DNA of 47,115 bases from [Mycoplasma] falconis (GTDB taxonomy: Bacteria > Bacillota_I > Bacilli_A > Mycoplasmatales > Metamycoplasmataceae). The position numbers were made by a program, and so were the translations under genes. Location of the stretch: the NCBI RefSeq assembly GCF_006385795.1, contig NZ_VFSS01000005.1, positions 1-47,115 of the forward strand, in the 5' to 3' direction. Numbering within the stretch: position 1 is the first letter of the stretch; each line of letters begins with the position of its first letter. The notes below the pieces were generated by a model. The model saw only the letters and a list, made by a program, of their open reading frames with translations, was not told the origin of the DNA and made no database searches. Below are positions 32,905 to 43,492 of this stretch, one piece after another.

Positions 32905-33630
32905 ATGGAAAATCAAGATATTAAACTACAAAAAAGAATTTCAGAAATTGGGTTTTGTTCACGACGTGAAGCCGAGCGATTAATTGCTGAAAATAAAGTA
33001 TTAGTAAATGGTGAACTTGCTTATATTGGTATGCGGGTAAATAACCATGATGAAATTAAAATTAACGGGAAAGTAATCACTTTAAATAAACCTAAAAAAA
33101 TCGTTTATATTTTACTTAATAAACCGCAAAATACAATTTGTACTTTAAAAGATCCACAAGAAAGACGTACTATTTATCAATACTTAAAAATTAAAGAGCA
33201 TATGTTTTCGGTGGGTAGGTTAGATTTTAATACCACCGGAGTTATTATTATTACTAATGACGGCGAGTTAGCTAATTTACTAGCTCACCCTTCAAGCCAA
33301 ATCGAAAGAGAATATTTAGTAGAGCTTGAAAAACCATTAGAGGAAAAAGAACTTAACTATTTAAATTCAAATAAAGTGATGTTAAACGGTAAACCTTCAA
33401 AACAAATTGTTAAACAAATTGGTAATAATAAATATTCAATCAAGTTAAGAGAAGGACGTAATCACCACGTTAAAAACTTATTTTTATTAGTTAATAATTA
33501 TGTCAAAAAATTACACCGTAAAAGTTATGGACCAATTAATCATAATGCTTTAAAAATTGGCGATTGACGTTATTTAACCCAAGACGAAGTAAATATTTTA
33601 AAAGCCTTAGTTAATAAAGATATTAAATAA
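32905..33630 (+). CDS. rluB: RsuA/RluB-family pseudouridine synthase
   Basis: 241 residues. An S4 domain at about 7-60 (LQKRISEIGFCSRREAERLI) is followed by the catalytic domain with GRLDFNTTG (nucleophile Asp107) and the EGRNHHVKNLF motif. It makes one or a few pseudouridines in 23S (RluB) or 16S (RsuA) rRNA; RluB is my choice by general resemblance. TTAGGAG precedes the ATG. One nucleotide separates it from rsmE. Confidence 0.9.
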
Positions 33631-33631
33631 T

Positions 33632-34291
33632 ATGTATAAATTTTTTGTTAACCAAAAGATTGATAATTACTTTGTTTTAGATGAAGATATTCAACGTCAT
33701 ATTAAAGTAATAAGACTAAAAAATGAACCAATTTTAATTAACTATCAAAATGAATATTACAAGTGTAATTTTGTTTTTCCAAATAAAGCCGAAATTATTG
33801 AAAAATTAAATATTAATCATGAATATAAGCAAAATGTTATTGTTGCTATTCCAATTATTAAACTAAGTAATTTTGAAATTGCCTTGCAAAAAGCAGTTGA
33901 ACTAGGAGCTAAGGAAATAATTCCGTTTACTTCGGAATATACCGATAAATCTAATTTAAATATTGTCCGTAAATATGATCGTTTTAATAAAATCATTTTA
34001 GAAGCAGCTCAACAATCTTTTAGAAATGCAATACCCAAATTAAATCAACCTAAAACTTATGAAGAAATTATTAATAATTATCAAAACATCATTATTGCTT
34101 ACGAAAATGAAAAACAAGTTCATCTTCAAGAAATTAACCAAGATTGTTTATTAATGGTTGGCCCAGAAGGTGGCTTTAGCGAAGCGGAAATTAGTAAAGC
34201 TAAGCAAAAAAATATTGAAATTGTGATGTTATCACCAGCTATTTTAAGAGCTGAAACGGCATTAATTTATATGCTAAGTCGGCTAAAATAA
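33632..34291 (+). CDS. rsmE: 16S rRNA (uracil-1498-N3)-methyltransferase
   Basis: 219 residues of the RsmE SPOUT family. An N-terminal PUA-like part is followed by the trefoil-knot motifs LLMVGPEGGFSEAEI and SPAILRAETALIY, which form the SAM pocket. It modifies U1498 in the decoding region of the 30S subunit. Coupled to rluB (1-nt gap), giving an rRNA-modification operon. Confidence 0.93.
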   Translation: MYKFFVNQKIDNYFVLDEDIQRHIKVIRLKNEPILINYQNEYYKCNFVFPNKAEIIEKLNINHEYKQNVIVAIPIIKLSNFEIALQKAVELGAKEIIPFTSEYTDKSNLNIVRKYDRFNKIILEAAQQSFRNAIPKLNQPKTYEEIINNYQNIIIAYENEKQVHLQEINQDCLLMVGPEGGFSEAEISKAKQKNIEIVMLSPAILRAETALIYMLSRLK

Positions 34292-34331
34292 ATTTATTTG
34301 AAAAGTTTATTTTTAAATATTAAAAAGTTGT

Positions 34332-34405
34332 TATAATTGTAAAGCATTTTATATTAAATATAAAGGTGCAAATATCACAACAAAATACAATAGAAAGAAG
34401 AAAGT
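34332..34405 (+). promoter_or_regulatory. Promoter and 5' leader of rplM-rpsI
   Basis: TATAAT at 34332-34337 leaves a leader of about 60 nt before the rplM ATG, long for this window. A hairpin GCATTTTATAT...ATATAAAGGTGC spans 34344-34369. Firmicute rplM operons carry an L13-leader RNA for autogenous control; this could be a reduced version, but the match is not established. Confidence 0.4.
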
Positions 34406-34840
34406 ATGCGTCAAACAACAATTATTAGAAAAGAATTAGTTGATAAAAAATGATATATCGTCGATGCAGCCAACGTTCCTTTAGGAAGACTTTCAACTCT
34501 TGTAGCTTCAATCCTACGTGGAAAAAATAAACCAACATTTACTCCAAATGTTGACATGGGCGACAATGTAGTTGTTATTAATGCTAAAGACGTTGTTCTT
34601 ACAGCTAAAAAAGACGAAAAGAAAATCTACTACCACCACACAGGATACCCTGGTGGATTAAAACAAATTACAGCAGCTGGTCTACGTGCTAAAAAACCTG
34701 AATTACTAGTTGAAAAAGCAGTTAGAGGAATGTTACCTCACACTAAACTAGGACGTAAACAATTTAAAAACTTATATGTATACGCTGGGGCAGATCACAA
34801 ACAAGAAGCTCAACAACCAGTTAAAATCGAGGTTAAATAA
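34406..34840 (+). CDS. rplM: 50S ribosomal protein L13
   Basis: 144 residues, normal length. Family blocks [18 protein letters not shown], the conserved GDNVVVINA, and [13 protein letters not shown] are present. One TGA Trp codon near the start. It overlaps rpsI by one base (TAATG), the standard rplM-rpsI pair. Confidence 0.98.
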
Positions 34841-35238
34841 TGGCAGATAAAATCAGATATTACGGTTTAGGCCGTCGTAAATCATCAGTTGCTAGAGTTT
34901 ACTTATTACCAGGAAAAGGTAGCTTTATCATTAATGGTAAAGAAGCTAAAAGCTATTTAAATTCAGATATTTTAATTAAAGATGCTTTAAGTCCATTTGC
35001 ATTAACCGAAACCGAAAAACAATTCGACGTTTTTGCAAACGTTAACGGTGGAGGTTTAAGTGGACAAGCCGGAGCAATCAGATTAGGTATTGCGAGAGCT
35101 TTATTAGAAGCATCAAACAATGAATACAGAAATTCTTTAAAAGATGCTGGATTTTTAACTCGTGATGCACGTGTTAAAGAACGTAAGAAATTTGGATTGA
35201 GAAAAGCAAGAAGAGCAAGACAATTTTCAAAACGTTAA
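34840..35238 (+). CDS. rpsI: 30S ribosomal protein S9
   Basis: 132 residues. It has [15 protein letters not shown] at the N terminus, [20 protein letters not shown] in the middle, and the invariant C-terminal basic tail ending FSKR, which reaches the P-site tRNA. Confidence 0.98.
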   Translation: MADKIRYYGLGRRKSSVARVYLLPGKGSFIINGKEAKSYLNSDILIKDALSPFALTETEKQFDVFANVNGGGLSGQAGAIRLGIARALLEASNNEYRNSLKDAGFLTRDARVKERKKFGLRKARRARQFSKR

Positions 35239-35284
35239 TTTATTTATGTTATAATATTATGGTGTAAATTACACCATATCATTT

Positions 35285-35361
35285 GCGAGCGTAGCTCAGC
35301 TGGTTAGAGCACACGACTGATAATCGTGAGGTCGATGGTTCAAGTCCATTCGTTCGCACCA
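35285..35361 (+). tRNA. trnI: tRNA-Ile (anticodon GAT)
   Basis: Acceptor GCGAGCG/CGTTCGC, anticodon stem CACGA/TCGTG with loop CTGATAA, CCA encoded. 46 nt after rpsI; a TATAAT at about 35250 may be its own promoter. Confidence 0.95.
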
Positions 35362-35379
35362 TATCATTAATTTGATCTT

Positions 35380-35411
35380 AAAAACCACCATTATAAAAAC
35401 GGTGGTTTTTA
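35380..35411 (+). terminator. Terminator after tRNA-Ile
   Basis: AAAAACCACC / GGTGGTTTTT, 10-bp stem with a T tail. Confidence 0.85.
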
Positions 35412-35541
35412 TATGCCTTAATTTAATAAGCTCTTATTTCTTATAAGAAATAAGTTAAAATAACAAATATTATAAAAAAAGGCAAAAATAATATAAAATA
35501 TTAAAATACTAATTACAAGAAGACGAGTAAAGGAGACGTTT

Positions 35542-35739
35542 ATGCCAGGAAGAGATCAATTAACCGGTCAAAAAGCTTTAAGTGGAAACAAAAGATCACA
35601 CGCTTTAAATACATCAAAAAGAACCTTTGACCTTAACTTGCAAAAAGTAACCGTTTTATTAGAAAACGGTACTAAAAAAACTGTACGTACAACTGCTAAA
35701 AATGCAAGAACTCTAAAAAAATACGGATTAGTGGCTTAA
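35542..35739 (+). CDS. rpmB: 50S ribosomal protein L28
   Basis: 65 residues. [20 protein letters not shown] and the basic C terminus ([15 protein letters not shown]) match L28. AAAGGAGA precedes the ATG. Monocistronic with its own terminator. Confidence 0.96.
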   Translation: MPGRDQLTGQKALSGNKRSHALNTSKRTFDLNLQKVTVLLENGTKKTVRTTAKNARTLKKYGLVA

Positions 35740-35763
35740 TTAGATAACCTATATTTAAAAAAA

Positions 35764-35795
35764 TAATTTAATAACTGCTTTTTGCAGTTATTTTA
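35764..35795 (+). terminator. Terminator after rpmB
   Basis: AATAACTGC-TTTTT-GCAGTTATT followed by TTATTTA. Confidence 0.85.
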
Positions 35796-35842
35796 TTTAT
35801 TTAAAATGGTTTATACTTTTAATTATTAACTAAGGAGAAAAG

Positions 35843-37306
35843 ATGTACATATTTACTTTTGCTGAAAAACAAGAAGCTGAGCTTATTTTAAAACAAGTGT
35901 TAACTTACGAAGAAATCAAATTTAATAAACTGCAAAAAATGTATTTAGGTAAATATAAAAACCAAAAGTTTGCTTTATTAATAACCGGAGTAGGTAAAAT
36001 AAACGCTGCTTTAGGGATGTTAAATGCTATTAACTATTTAGAAGATGAATTAAATAAAATTTTCATTAATTTAGGACCTGCTGCCTCAATTAATGAAAAT
36101 GATAAAGTTGGAGATATTAAAATCATTAATTCGACTGCATTTTTTGATGTCGATTTAACCGCTTTACCTAATTATCATTTAGGACAACTACCAAATCAAA
36201 ACGAATATATTATTAAAGCTGATAAAACTCAAACCTATAAACTATCTAAAATTTTTAAAAATTCTTCCCAAGCAGGATTGGTTTCATCTGATCGTTTTGC
36301 TACTTCTAGTGATATTGAAATTATTAAAAATAATTTTCCTAAAGCTGAAGTGGTTGATATGGAAGGAGCGGCTTTAAATTATATTGCTAATATATATAGT
36401 CAAACTTTTGTAGCGATTAAAGTTATAAGTGATAACTTAGTTGATTCAAATAATAAAATGGAATATCGTGAATCTAAAGAAATTTGACAAAATAAAATTA
36501 AAGATATTTTCTTTGAAGTTTTAGCTCCGCAAACTTCAAATTTAAAATATATCGATACTCACAGTCACCCATTTTTAGAATATTATAAAAATCCATTAGA
36601 AACTGTTAAACAATGACAACAACAAAGTTTAGAAATGATTTTTGCAGTTGGTACTTGTCAAGAAGATAGTAAAGAGGTACTTAAATTAGGACAAGAATTA
36701 CCCCAATTTGTTAAACCGATTATTGGTATTCATCCAACTAATGCTACAGGTAAAAAAGATGGTGAATTTTTAGAAAGTATTATTGATAAAAACGTTATCG
36801 CAATTGGAGAATTTGGTTTAGATTATCACTATGATGATAGTCCTTCGAAAGAAATTCAACACGAAAGTTTTGTTGCTCAATTAGAAGTAGCTAAAAAACA
36901 TAATATTGTTGCAATGTTACATATAAGAGATGCCCTAGAAGATGCTTATAACGAAATTATTAAACCAGAATGAAAAGACGTTAATATTGTTTTACATTCT
37001 TTTAGTGGCGACGCTGAATTTGTTAAAAAATGTTTACCTTATCCTAATATTTACTTTTCAATTTCCGGAGTTGTTACTTTTAAAAACTCTTTAACAACTC
37101 AAGAAGCTGTTAAAGCAATACCTATTGAAAGAATGATTTGTGAAACCGATACTCCTTATTTAGCCCCAACTCCTAAAAGAGGTCAAGAAAACATTTCTCC
37201 TTATGTTGCTTATACTTATCAATATATTGCTGCCCTTAAAAATATTGATGATGAACAATTTGTAAATCAAATAAGAAACAATATTAAAAATATTTTTGGA
37301 GTTTAA
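35843..37306 (+). CDS. Fusion: MTA/SAH nucleosidase domain + TatD metal-dependent hydrolase
   Basis: 487 residues in one open frame (code 4). Residues 1-225 match 5'-methylthioadenosine/S-adenosylhomocysteine nucleosidase: GVGKINAALGMLNAI, the VDMEGAAL block with Glu174, and the catalytic Asp197 in ISDN. This domain splits MTA and SAH, releasing adenine. Residues 233-487 are a full TatD domain: the HSH metal site at 240-242, GIHPTNA, AIGEFGLDYHY, HSFSG and CETDTPYL. TatD proteins are metal-dependent nucleases or deaminylases. The linker is about ten residues. The TGA codons between the halves are Trp, not stops. AAGGAG precedes the ATG. rsmA follows 1 nt later, and the tatD-rsmA linkage is common; the nucleosidase fusion is unusual. 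Confidence 0.9.
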
Positions 37307-37307
37307 C

Positions 37308-38075
37308 TTGGAAATAAAAGCAAAAAAATCATTTGGGCAAAACTTTTTAATTAATAAAAATATTCAACAAAAAATCGTTGAAGCTGCCGAAGTTAATAAC
37401 GAAGATGTAATTGAAATTGGACCGGGATTAGGGGCTTTAACTAATCATTTAATTGATAAAGTTAAAACTTTGAATTGTTATGAATTAGATCTTGAAATTT
37501 ATAATCTTTGATTAAACAAGGCTTTACCAAGTAATATTCATTTTAAACATCAAGATTTTTTAGAAGCTAATCTCGATTTAGAAAATAAGTTAGTAGTAAT
37601 CGGTAATATACCGTATAACATTACTAGCGATATTATTTTTAAATTAATTAGATCTTTTAAAACCTTAAAAAGAGCAACCCTAATGGTACAAAAAGAAGTT
37701 GCGGATCGTTTAGTAGCAAGCCCTAATTCTAAGGCTTATTCTAAATTAACATTATCAGTTAATTTAGTTGCAAGCGTTAAAAAAATTATTAACGTTAAAG
37801 CTAATGAATTTAATCCTGTACCTAAGGTGGATTCAGCTGTAGTAAGACTTGATTTTGTTGATAACATTGATTTTAATTTGGAAAAAATGTTACATTTTAT
37901 TAAAATCATTTTTCAATTCAAACGTAAAACTTTAATTAATAATTTGCAGACCTCTTATCCTAAAGAATTAATAGTTAAAAGTTTAGAAAAATTAAATCTT
38001 AGTTTAAACGTTAGAGCCGAGCAATTGGATCTTAATCAAATCAAAAGCTTATATGTACTTTTAGAGAATTTATAA
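37308..38075 (+). CDS. rsmA: 16S rRNA dimethyladenosine transferase (KsgA)
   Basis: 255 residues. It dimethylates A1518 and A1519 of 16S rRNA. KKSFGQNFLINKNI opens the protein, the SAM motif is VIEIGPGLGALT, and NIPYNIT starts at residue 100. I choose the TTG at 37308 because GGAG lies 6 nt upstream and the family begins just there; another TTG at 37296 would destroy that spacing. It follows the MTAN-TatD stop by one base. Confidence 0.95.
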
Positions 38076-38118
38076 GGTAAAATTTTATGTGTTATTAATT
38101 AATATTTAAGGAGCAAAT

Positions 38119-39204
38119 ATGACAAAAAAAGAATTATTTAAAGAACGTTTAATTAGATACATGGAAATTGAAGCGATGTCTCGTTATGAAGAACCAGTAG
38201 CTCAAGAGTTAAAAAAATCATTAGAAGGCTTAGGTTTTGAATTTAGCCGTGATAACTTCGGGTCATTAATTATGCATAAACCATCTGCTAATCCTAATGC
38301 ACCTAAAGTAATGATTGCTGCCCATATGGATGAAGTAGGTTTTATTGTTAGAAACATTGAACCAACAGGTCAATTATTACTTTCAGCTGTCGGTGGAATT
38401 TGACCGACTGTTGTTATTGGTACAAAAGCTAAATTAGTTACTACTTCAAATGAAACTTATTTTGGTTTATTTGGACATACTTCTATCCATATTATGCAAG
38501 CCGAAGCTAGAAGCAAAGCGATAACAATGGATGAACTATACGCTGATTTCGGTTTTAGGAGCAGAGAAGATGCTGAAAAGCACGGTGTTGAAATTGGTGA
38601 TAGAGTTTATATGTCTGGTGAAACTATCCAATTTGCTGATCCGGATTTATTAGGTGGTAAGGCAATGGATAACCGTGCTGGGGTTACTGTTATGGAATGA
38701 GTAGCCAGAGCGATTGCTAAAAAAGAACTAGATGTTGATTTATATTTAGTGGGAACCGTACAAGAAGAAGTCGGAACTCGTGGTGCTAAATCATCAGTTT
38801 CTTTAATTAATCCAGATATTGCTATGGCACTAGATACTTGCGCTTCTCATGATACACCTGGTACTATTAAAGGTAATACTGCCTTGTTTAAAGGGGCTGC
38901 TTTAAGATTGCAAGATCGAGCAACTATGGTAGATCCTAGTTTATTAAAATTTATGACTAATGTAGCTAAAAAACATAAAATTCCCGCTTATAAATTTGTA
39001 GCAATGGGCGGTGGAACTGACTCATCAGAACTTCAATACGCTAAAGGTGGAGCTCAAATTATGACGATTTCATTACCACAACGTTATTTACATTCTCCAA
39101 TTGGAGTTTGTGCTATGAGTGATCTTTTAGCTGCTGCTGATTTATTAATTAACTTTTTACAAGAATTTAACGAAGAAGAATATAAAAAGATTCAATATAA
39201 ATAA
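38119..39204 (+). CDS. M42 family metallo-aminopeptidase
   Basis: 361 residues. Two-metal ligands of the M42 family are present: His69 and Asp71 in AAHMDEVGF, Asp184 in AMDNRAG, Glu216-Glu217 in VQEEVGTRGA, Asp239 in ALDTCAS and a His in YLHSPIG. Such enzymes form dodecameric shells and trim peptides, often glutamyl or leucyl residues, supplying amino acids in a scavenging parasite. AAGGAG precedes the ATG. Confidence 0.93.
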
Positions 39205-39221
39205 TAATTATTACTATATTA

Positions 39222-39250
39222 TTAGATGCTAACTAAGCATCTAATTTTTA
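39222..39250 (+). terminator. Terminator after the M42 peptidase
   Basis: TTAGATGCT-AACT-AGCATCTAA followed by TTTTTAAT. Confidence 0.85.
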
Positions 39251-39263
39251 ATAAGAGGTAAAG

Positions 39264-40106
39264 ATGAAATGGGCTAAATGAACTAAAAAGCAAAAAGCAA
39301 CTTTATTTATTGGTATTAGTTTGTTAGTTATTATTATGCTAACAACCATTTTAAAATGACATGTTTATGCTGGGTTATATTATGATCGACTAAATGCTGT
39401 TAAAATTCAAAATCCCGAAGCTTTTGAATTAATGATTAAAAATCAAGCAATACCGCCGATATTATCAATTTTTTGATCGATCAATTTTACCTTTACATGG
39501 ATATCAAATTTAGGTTTAGGAATAACTTGCGTTTTATTTGCAATTTTTTATCATCATAAATATGCTAAAAAAGCAATGTTTTTAACTGTCGTATTTATTA
39601 GTGTAACTTTTTTAGTTTATTGAACTTTAATTTTTCCAGAATCAATTAAAAGATTTCAACCTTTAAATGGTAGTTTATCAATTATTATGCATTTAATAAA
39701 TCCGATTATCGGTTTTATTGTTTTAGGTATAAATCGTAAAAATATTGAAATAACGACTTTAACTATTTGATTAACCGATGTAGTAGCTTTAGCTTATTAT
39801 TTCTTTGCTTTAATTGCTTTTTATAGTGGCATTAAATTAATTGATTTAGATAGCAACCCTTCAAATGAAAGTTATCGAACTTTTGGTTTAACAGTATATA
39901 GCTTTTTAAACTTCGAGCAACCCTTATTTTATAAAGGTGATTCAATAGCTATTAAAATCTTTTTAAATTTAGCAATTGTAATTTTCGGGTTATTAATTTT
40001 TCCAGCGATTGCTTATTTTTGAAAAGCAGTATATAAAATTAAATTAATAAAATTGACTAAGAAAAATAAATCAATAGAAAATAAAACTATTAATAAATTG
40101 AATTAA
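39264..40106 (+). CDS. Six-helix membrane protein of unknown function
   Basis: 280 residues. Hydrophobic segments lie at about 12-30, 68-95, 102-122, 132-150, 160-182 and 225-250. Nine or so TGA Trp codons. A basic cytoplasmic C terminus (KLTKKNKS). No transport motif visible. AAGAGG lies 6 nt before the ATG. It seems to belong to a mycoplasma membrane family of unknown role. The promoter is not obvious in the 15 nt after the preceding terminator and may overlap it. Confidence 0.7.
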
Positions 40107-40137
40107 AAAATGTTGGCTTTTAAAGTCAACATTTTAA
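40107..40137. terminator. Bidirectional terminator, membrane protein / hsdR
   Basis: AATGTTG / CAACATT hairpin flanked by A6 and TTTT, between convergent genes. Confidence 0.75.
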
Positions 40138-40138
40138 A

Positions 40139-43100
40139 TTATTGTTGGTGTTGTTTTTTATAAATGTGTTGAGCTTCTGAAAACAATTTTTCAGTTAGAT
40201 CGGCTTCTTGATTAAAGTTTTTATTTAATAAATCATATTTTTCTAGTTGTTCTTTGATTTTAACTCTAATTGCCGCTCTTTTGCTATTTCTTTCAAAAAT
40301 ATCATCAGTATGCTCTTCATAGTAAGTAGTTAAAATTTCTTTTAACTCTTTGGCAATCTGTCTAATTTTGTTATCGGATAAAATACGTTTAACACTTTCG
40401 GTTTTTAAAACTTGATAAAAAGCTTCTTCAAGCGGATCTAATTTTTCAGCTTCAATATCAGCTTTTTCTTCTAAAATCTCGTTAGCGAATTTAGTTAAAT
40501 CATAAATAGTATTATTAATATCAAATTCTTCATCTTGGCTTTTATACTTGTTTAAAATATCTTTTAAATGTTTAGAATACTTTTTAGATTTTTCCAAAGA
40601 AGTACGAGATGTTTCAATTAACATAGCAATAGCTTTGGTTAAAACTTTAATTTTAGCAATGCCTTTAAATTTATCGGTAGTTTTATTTAAATAATCTTTA
40701 TTTAAAATTGAAATATATTCTTCCGGTGTCGTTTCATATTTGTTTAGAATTTTGACTTCATCAACTTTAATAGCTTCATCACGAAGTTGTAAAATCTTTT
40801 TGTCTAATTCAAAAGTATTAATATTTTCTTTTGTATTATTTAATCTTTGAATAAAACTTCTAACCCCTAAATAATATCTAGTTTTTAAATCTTCTTTGGC
40901 AGTTAATAAACTACGACAAACGTTATATAAACGTTTTAAATTATAAGAATCATAATTTAAAAATTCAATTTCGCTTTCTTTAGTTTTTAAAGCAATATTG
41001 GCTCCACTTTGAATCATTTCAAATACTTCTAAACCGTCATTGCTGTCAAATCTATCAGTATTAACGGCTGCAAATTGTTGATTTAATTTAACTAAAATCT
41101 TTTGTAATTCAGGATAAGCACTTTTAGCTACATCTAAAAAGTTTTTTTCTAAATCACGGTTGGTGTATTGATTTCTAGCTTCATCTAAATATTTTTTAAT
41201 CCCTAAATAATCAACTAATAAACCAGAAGTTTTACCGGGATAAACTCTATTTACCCGAGCTATTGCTTGCATTAAATTATGTGCTTTTAAACGTTTAATA
41301 AAGTACATTGTTTCTAGATCAGGAACATCAAAACCAGTTAATCACATGTCACAAACAACGGCAATTTTGTATTTTGAGTTATCTTTTTTAAACTCGGTAC
41401 CTTTTTCTTTTCTTTCTTCTTTGCTACCTAAAATATATCTATCCTCAGCTGAATCTTTATTGCTAGTAGTTGCCACAACAATAATTTGATCTTTACTAAT
41501 TTTATCGCTAAATTTTTCTTCGGCTAACTGTTGCAGCTTTTTAAATAATTTAATAGCAGCAGCTCTAGTTTCAGTAACCACCATTACTTTCCCGTTTAAA
41601 AAGTTTTTATAGTGATCTAATATATCATTAGCAAGTGTTTCGATTAAATCGGGATCTTCAAAAATAGATTGTAATCTAGAAAGTTTACGTTTTGATTGCT
41701 CGATTTGTTTTCAACTTAAAGATTTACTATTTTCAATTTCATCATAAGTACTATCAATTTTATCTAACGCGTCTTCTAAGGTTTTAATATCTAATAAACG
41801 ATGTTCATAGCTAATAGGAACGGTTGAACCATCAGCTACCGATTGGGTCATATCGTAAATATCAATTAGACTACCATAAACTTCGGTAGTTTGTTTTTTA
41901 TTGGTTTCGATTGGGGTTCCGGTAAAACCGATAAAAGTTGCATTAGGTAAAGACTCACGGATATATTTTTCAATGCCAAAATTATGTTCAGCATAAGTTT
42001 TACCTGTTTCTTCGTCAACCTTATAACTAATAGTTTCGTTCATACCGTAATGGCTCCGGTGGGCTTCATCAACCATAACAATAATATTTTCGTTTTCGTT
42101 TTTAGCGATTTCTTCTTTGCTAAATTTATGAATAGTAGTTAAGATGACTTTGCCTTGTTGACTTTTTCTTAATACATTTAAAAGTTGTTTACGACTACCG
42201 ACTTGTACGATTTTAGATCTTAAAAAATCCGCTGCATTATCAAAAGTTTTAACTAATTGGTCATCTAAATCATTTCTATCGGTTAAAACAACGATAGTTG
42301 GAACTTTATATTCGCCGCTAATTTTGACTCTTTCAACTAAAAGTCGATGAGCTAACATTACCATTGAAAATGATTTACCAGAACCTTGGGTATGTCATAA
42401 AATTCCACCCAACCCGTTTCCGGTCGGTTTTAAAGCTTTATCAATCGAAGCTTTAGCTTTTTTAACCCCATAATATTGGTGGTATTGATTAATAATTTTT
42501 ACTAATTCTTTATTATCTTTTTGAATAAAGAAAATTCCGTTTTTTAAAACGTCTAAAAAAGTTGCTTTATTAAATAAACCAGCAATTAAAGTTTGTAATT
42601 TTTTGGTTTGGCTTACTTTATTATCATAAGTATTACTAAATTCAGTTTTCTTTCATTCGTTAAAACGAGTAATTTTTGAGGTTAAAGTTCCCACTAATGA
42701 AGCTACACCATCACTAATAACTAAAAAAGCATTATATTTAAAAATGGAAGGAATATCAAAACGATAACCACTATTAGTCGTGTTATTACCTAGTTGATTA
42801 TAAGCATCAATTAAATTATTTTGAGAGCCATTTTCATCAAACGATTTAAGCTCCATAATAACAAGGGGAATACCGTTAATAAAAACTACTACATCAGGAA
42901 TACGTTTTTGTTTAATTTCAACTAGCTCAAATTGATTAGTTACTTGAAAAATATTATTATCAACATTATTAAAATCAATGAATTTAACTAACGGATTTAC
43001 TCTACAATCAGGACGATTAATATAAACACCATCGATTAAGTATTCATGGATTTTTTTATTAGCTTCAAATAAAGTCAAAGTTTGATCATTTTTTAACTTT

Positions 43101-43363
43101 AATTTATCAATTGCCTCTTTAATTATTTCATCGATTTGTTCTTCTGAAAGTTTATTACCATCATTAGTTAAAATATCATTTTGAAAATGATTGATTTTTT
43201 TCATGCAAGTAAAAAGCAGATCAAAGTTAATAAATTCTTTAAAATCTTTATCTTGACGTTTTAATAATCAATCATCTTGATGTTTATTAATATATTGATA
43301 ATTTTGTTCTTCTAATAACTTAATTATTGAATTTTCAATAACTTCTTCTGAGATAGACATCAT
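40139..43363 (-). CDS. hsdR: Type I restriction enzyme, R subunit (HsdR)
   Basis: 1074 residues. It has an N-terminal PD-(D/E)xK nuclease (Asp157, Glu171, Lys173 in IPDVVVFINGIPLVIMELK). Superfamily 2 translocase motifs follow: GSGKS at 327-331, DEAH at 432-435, FTGTP, and QAIARVNR as motif VI. A long helical C-terminal region binds the methylase complex. The gene looks intact when TGA is read as Trp. Two adjacent ATG codons (43363 and 43360); TATAAT at 43372-43377 lies 8 nt upstream, so the first is chosen. It cleaves DNA at a distance from unmethylated target sites after translocation. Divergent from hsdM. Confidence 0.95.
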
Positions 43364-43371
43364 AATTAAAA

Positions 43372-43377
43372 ATTATA
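43372..43377 (-). promoter_or_regulatory. -10 box of hsdR (leaderless)
   Basis: TATAAT on the minus strand 8 nt from the ATG at 43363. Confidence 0.6.
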
Positions 43378-43452
43378 ATAAAAACTCAAAGTAAATATAC
43401 AAGCTAAAATATATAAAATTACATTTTATATTTTTAAGGGTTTTATATTAGT

Positions 43453-43458
43453 TATAAT
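43453..43458 (+). promoter_or_regulatory. -10 box of hsdM
   Basis: TATAAT in TTATAATTTACA; leader of about 28 nt with GGTAGGT before the ATG at 43493. hsdR and hsdM thus have separate divergent promoters in 129 nt. Confidence 0.55.
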
Positions 43459-43492
43459 TTACATATCATTTAATAAAACAGGTAGGTTTAAT

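Noticed and set aside
37296..37307. Earlier TTG start for rsmA
   Set aside because: It would overlap the GGAG ribosome site and the fused TatD stop; the TTG at 37308 has correct spacing and matches the family N terminus.
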